DNA of 64,000 bases, from the NCBI RefSeq assembly GCF_030272615.1, contig NC_081411.1, positions 184,930,449 to 184,994,448 of the forward strand, written 5' to 3'. The stretch comes from Cryptomeria japonica (taxonomy: Eukaryota > Streptophyta > Pinopsida > Cupressales > Cupressaceae). Under the pieces are notes generated by a model. It was not told where the DNA came from. It saw nothing but the letters and a program-made list of their open reading frames with translations, and searched no databases. The position numbers and the translations under genes were made by a program. Every line of letters begins with the position of its first letter. Positions within the stretch are counted from its first letter, which is position 1. Of this stretch, positions 60,117 through 64,000 are shown in pieces.

Positions 60117-61220
60117 TTAAGTATCGGTCCACTTCTTCTTTGGATCCAGTGGTGAAGCAAGTAGGGTAGAGGCATACCCTATGAGTATATCATTTACCAC
60201 TTCATAGCCCATAGGCTCAACTTTATCTTCTCTAAGCTCAACCACTTCCATTGTGCAATCATCCACTTTGATTATGAAACATATATCATCTTTGTATTTT
60301 TTAAATAGATCACCTGATATTCTCATTCTCTGGCTCATCTTCAGTTTGAACTCATCAAAATACCTATTCAGAGTCTCCAGATAAGTAGATCCCATAGCTT
60401 GTAGACTCTCCTTTATTTGTCTTGAAACCGGTAGGTCACTCGACCATTGAATATCACCAACTCTTGGAAAGTACCCTTGAAAATACAAAAACAAACCAAC
60501 AAGAAGTTGACCAAACTTAAACCTTAGTGTCTTCTCCTCTTTGATGGACTTCAGATTCTCCATGAGTTGGTTTTGCATATAGGTACATAAGTCATATTCT
60601 GCATCATCCTTTATCATCCGATAAGCGGCATGCATTGCAACTATAGGAACAAATTTCATTCTACTAGCATAGAATACTCTATACCCGATCACCATGCACG
60701 CATATTTCCCCAAGTCATCTTTTATGGTATTTACAGTCATTCCCCGCTGGTCGCTCATCGAACCGGTGAGCTTTGTCACTTTGGTTTTGGTGATCTTGCG
60801 AAGAATAGGGACTTCTCCAATATTGCAGAAACCTGTCACAGCATGGACTACCTCTGGTGTGATATCATGGGTTCGCTCAAGATACATCTTGTCACCATGA
60901 ACCCTTTTTAGAATGATCCTTATGTGATCTTCTTTGAATTCCTTGAGAAAATATACTACATTGTGGAATTTCTTCCTCTCAATCACGTTGTACTCTGGCT
61001 TAATCTTTATATCTTCTCCACAGAACAAACTCAACTAGGAGTGAATCACTATAGACCCTAGGTCTTTGAGTTTGCAATAAATGTATCCTAAAACATCGCC
61101 TGCAACAATGACTCCAACAGGAATTTGATATAGGGCATTGTATTTTGCCTTCTTTCTAAGAAGCTCAGATGATTCCTCAGGTTCGGTAGAACTATAAGGG
61201 ATTTTGGATGTAAAGGCCAT
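60117..61220 (-). pseudogene. Element G cargo gene, N-terminal part, unknown function, fossil
   Basis: The reading opens MAFTSKIPYSSTEPEESSEL. The main open stretch (61034-60117, 305 codons) is a compact-looking domain: EDHIRIILKRVHGDKMYLER, THDITPEVVHAVTGFC, TKLTGSMSDQRGMTVNTIKD, VFYASRMKFVPIVAMHAAYR, FKFGQLLVGLFLYFQGYFPR and SLQAMGSTYLETLNRYFDEF. I do not recognise it as capsid, protease, RT, RNase H, integrase or PMD. A homologous, more decayed copy lies in element J (14618-14370). A basic linker separates it from the Glu/Lys-rich part. Few breaks. Confidence 0.7.
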
Positions 61221-61690
61221 GACTAAATAACTTTGAATGACAAGAGTGTTTTGACAAAGAATACCTTTTCACTCCGACCTAGGGTTTGCCGATGTTGAAT
61301 TCGAACTATGGTTCATCGATGTCCAATGTAATACACTTTTTCAAAATCTTGTTTTACCACTTTGCGCTCCACTTTGGATAGCTTAAAATGTCTATTAGAT
61401 CTTGCGTAATATTTCTTCCTTCATTCTTTCGAACGTAAGATGAATCACTCTCATTGTGGTGCTCAAGCTAGAAAAATTCTTCTTTTGAAAATAGGTAAGT
61501 AAAAATGATGACAAAAGTCACTTTTAGGCATGCTCATACCTACCATAATAAATGCATCATCGATAGGGTACAAACCCTAACTTTATCACTTCATTTTTTA
61601 TGTCGGTTGGCAGGTAACCAATACCAACAAAACACTTTACCGATACAAATTGGGGGTCCAAAAAATTGTTATCGAAATGCTCCCCCTTAA
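61221..61690. other. Element G spacer between cargo gene and zinc-knuckle gene
   Basis: No gene is recognised on the minus strand. The stretch may hold the upstream region of the cargo gene. A (C/T)CTTTTTCAAAATCTTG word lies near 61336. Confidence 0.4.
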
Positions 61691-63021
61691 GCTTTTCAAG
61701 GATTAATTTGTTGGTTTAGGGGTCTCTACACTTGGTGTAGAAACTGGTACATCTTGTGGCTCCTCTTCAGATTTATTCTTCAAAATTTTATCCATATCAG
61801 CCTGGATGGTTTCAACATCGACCTTTCCTTCTGGGTCAACTGGTATGTCTCCCGATGGATTCTTTTTTAGTCTACACATTTTGGTAATATGTCCCGGTTT
61901 GTGACATTGATAGCATGTCATACTAGGTTCTCTCCATGGTTTGGTGTTCATATTTCCATTCTTCCCCTTGCATGTTGCAGTAGTATGACTGCTACCACGA
62001 CAGATCAAACAAGTTGCTCTCCAACCGGTTGACGCTTTAGAACCATTTTACTGGTGGTCATAGTTTCTATATCGGTTTGGGATTTGATTCATAAGAGGTT
62101 CTTGGACACTTCCTCTTGGTCTCGGTGCATAGACTCCAGGGTTATTCATAATTGTCCTACTCTCAAAAGATCTATGCCCAAAATTGTTGCATGCATAACA
62201 ATGACCATTAAATCTACCAGTTCTAGCCTTTTGATTATGCACATTGTTTAATATGTAAGGAAAATTGTTATAAGCCTTGCTCCTACATACATTGGTAGTA
62301 TGTCCTTCCTTAAGACAGTAAAGCATATAGGTCTAAACTTTTTCTTACCTTTTCTTTGGTTGATCTTGGGTGTCGATTGCTCCTTTGGTGCACCAATCTT
62401 GGTTCCAGAGGTTTCACCTTCCTCATATGGAGAGAAACCAAGACCAGAGGTATCTTTTGATGGCTTCATTGTTTTGATCTTTTGGTCCAACTTTGTAGTA
62501 CTCCAGTTGAACTTTGCATGTATCTCCTTTATCTCAGCAAGTTCCTTGGAAAGAGCATCATTGGTCTTCATCAAGGTTTCATTCTGATAAATGGCTACAT
62601 TGAGGTCTACTTGCATTTCTTCTTTCTCTTCCTTACCTTCTTGTAGATAAGCGGTGATGTTACCAATCTCTTGTTTTAACTTAGAGATCTCATGGTCCTT
62701 GTCCTTCACCAGATCTTCAACTTTTCTTCTTTTTTCTAGCTCCCGACTCATCCTGATAGTCAGTCCTTCTAGCTCCCTCCTTAGGTTAGTTTTAGAGTCA
62801 TTTAGTTTCTCCACTTCTTGGACTAGGGCATCCATGTCTGCTTCATCAGAAGAGCTATTTTCAGTGATTTCCATCATTTTCTCAGCAAGCTCTCTTTGTT
62901 TGGCTAAAGAGGCTTTATATTTAATCTTCAGTTCAGCATAGGCTCTTTCAGATTCTGCCAATCCGTGAGTGAGTTCGCTCATGTTGTATTCCCCCATATC
63001 TCCTTTCAAGTGGTTAGGCAT
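61691..63021 (-). pseudogene. Element G gag-like gene: coiled coil plus about four zinc knuckles, fossil
   Basis: The gene opens MPNHLKGDMGEYNMSELTHG at 63021, 13 bp inside the primer site. Residues ~15-190 are a long coiled coil (KYKASLAKQRELAEKMMEIT, VKDKDHEISKLKQEIGNITA), with no copia capsid domain. It then carries Cys/His knuckles: CLKEGHTTNVC, CYACNNFGHRS, CRGSSHTTATC and CYQCHKPGHITKMC. The knuckles suggest RNA binding, as in gag. A coiled coil in place of capsid is unusual. A few breaks. Confidence 0.72.
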
Positions 63022-63033
63022 AAATAAAGGTTG

Positions 63034-63045
63034 GCTCTGATACCA
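63034..63045 (-). promoter_or_regulatory. Element G primer-binding site (iMet tRNA)
   Basis: TGGTATCAGAGC on the minus strand, two bases inside the LTR, same as in element B. Confidence 0.95.
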
Positions 63046-63047
63046 AT

Positions 63048-64000
63048 TGATGAATACTAAGAGAGGGGGTGAATTAGTATGGACAAATACTTAACCAAAC
63101 TCTTAAGAAATTTTACTATAAACTGGTATGGACTTTAAACATCAAACTGATTAAAACACAAACAAGCCAATTGGCAAATAGACCATTCAACCACAAAAGC
63201 ACAATCACCATAACACAAGATATTTTTACGTGGAAACCCAAATGGGAAAAACCATGGTGAGTAAAACTCACAAGTCCACTATCTGCAGAATAGTAATTAG
63301 ACCGGTTAAGGTCGGAGTAGTTAAGGCCTTACAGTGTTCTTCACCAGATTAGATCCTATTAGGAATCGAGATCTCTATTAGGAGATAAGTCCTATTAAAG
63401 ACTACATTGTTAAAGGATTTTAGATCCACAACTGTGAACCACCTTGTTAGAGGATTTACAATAGGCTTGACTGGGCCTACCTAATTAAGGGTTTCAGACT
63501 TGTCGAAGAGATTATTAATCAACAAGTGAATGATCTAGACAGTAGCACAAAATGCTTTCTTAGATCCCTAACAGCTCTATGTTAATGCATTGTAGGATTA
63601 CTTCAGTCTTCTATCCTTTTCATGTTCAATCTCTATCACACGATGCCTTTTCTCCAAAGACCTAATATTCTCTTCAACACCTTGCATACACACATAAACA
63701 CACAAAACCCTAGACATGATGTCCTTAAATAGGAAGTTGATTTCATGTCTGTCCAATGAGATTGGATTACAATTTTCTAGGTTCAGTGCATCTAGACACA
63801 ATACATAACACCACACTGGATCACCGCATCGATGTCAGTGGATGATAACTCATCACACATTATAATTTCGTCGGTTAACAAAATAGTATACTGATTACCA
63901 GTTTACAAACAAATATTGGTAAACTAGAACATAGTGTTTTGATCTTCAAAAAGATTAACTGTCGCTTGGGGTCCTCGTTCTGCTTGAGGTCTTCATACCG
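63048..64000 (-). repeat. Element G 5' LTR (right copy), cut by the window
   Basis: 953 bp visible. The start matches the left LTR and the end lies outside the window. It contains short GTTAAGG-type words, like those of the element B LTR. Confidence 0.9.

Larger units (their letters stand above)
56528..64000 (-). mobile_element. Element G: non-autonomous copia-like LTR element with cargo gene, inside E
   Basis: The left LTR (56528-57667) and right LTR (63048 onward, cut by the window) share TGATGAATACTAAGAG starts and differ by about 12% by eye in the first 230 bp, so it is old (very roughly 30 My at a slow rate). The iMet primer site and a polypurine tract like that of element B are present. 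Inside, on the minus strand: a coiled-coil plus zinc-knuckle gene, then a long gene of unknown function. No protease, RT, RNase H or integrase is seen. It probably depended on a B-type element to move. A moderate number of breaks. Confidence 0.85.

Overview
The window holds no host gene, tRNA or rRNA that I can support. It is a dense, nested pile of LTR retrotransposons, nearly all decayed, separated by AT-rich spacer of unknown origin. The Ty1/copia and Ty3/gypsy families are plant types: Tat-like gag and protease, an archaeal-type RNase H, chromodomain integrase, plant mobile domain (PMD) genes and iMet-tRNA primer sites. Old, slowly decaying nests with LTR identities of roughly 88-97% suggest a large, repeat-rich plant genome. 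A conifer or other gymnosperm is my best guess, but no host gene confirms it.

Layout. 1-5830: element A (+), a much-broken gypsy/Tat-like copy cut by the window edge, with an extra RNase H upstream of RT. 5831-11990: non-coding, AT-rich, unassigned. 12000-17250: element J (-), an old relative of element G. 17251-18635: unassigned flank. 18636-37758: element B (-), a copia element with both LTRs, split by element C (+, 21719-33397), a younger Tat-like element with gag and protease but no recognisable RT or integrase core and an antisense PMD gene. 37759-39813: unassigned flank with a ~65-bp tandem repeat. 39814 onward: element F (+), whose 5' LTR is split by element D (-, 40692-48422), a chromovirus with both LTRs. 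From about 49300: element E (-), a second Tat-like copy with an antisense PMD gene, interrupted at 56527 by element G (-, 56528 past the right edge). G is a non-autonomous element on a copia-like frame that carries a coiled-coil/zinc-knuckle gag-like gene and a long gene of unknown function.

How the parts relate. C, E and F share LTR ends (TGTAGACACC-type) and, where visible, an Arg/Asp-type rather than Met-type primer site, so they look like one Tat-like superfamily. In C and E the PMD gene sits in the same place, between pol and the 3' polypurine tract, on the opposite strand, with its own TATA-like box and candidate intron. B, G and J share LTR ends, and B and G share the Met primer site and the same polypurine tract, so B-type elements may have supplied the machinery that moved G and J. 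By-eye LTR differences order the insertions: C (about 3%) is youngest, then B (about 5%), D (about 6-7%) and G (about 12%). All percentages are visual estimates from sample stretches. Ages assume a slow tree rate near 2e-9 per site per year.
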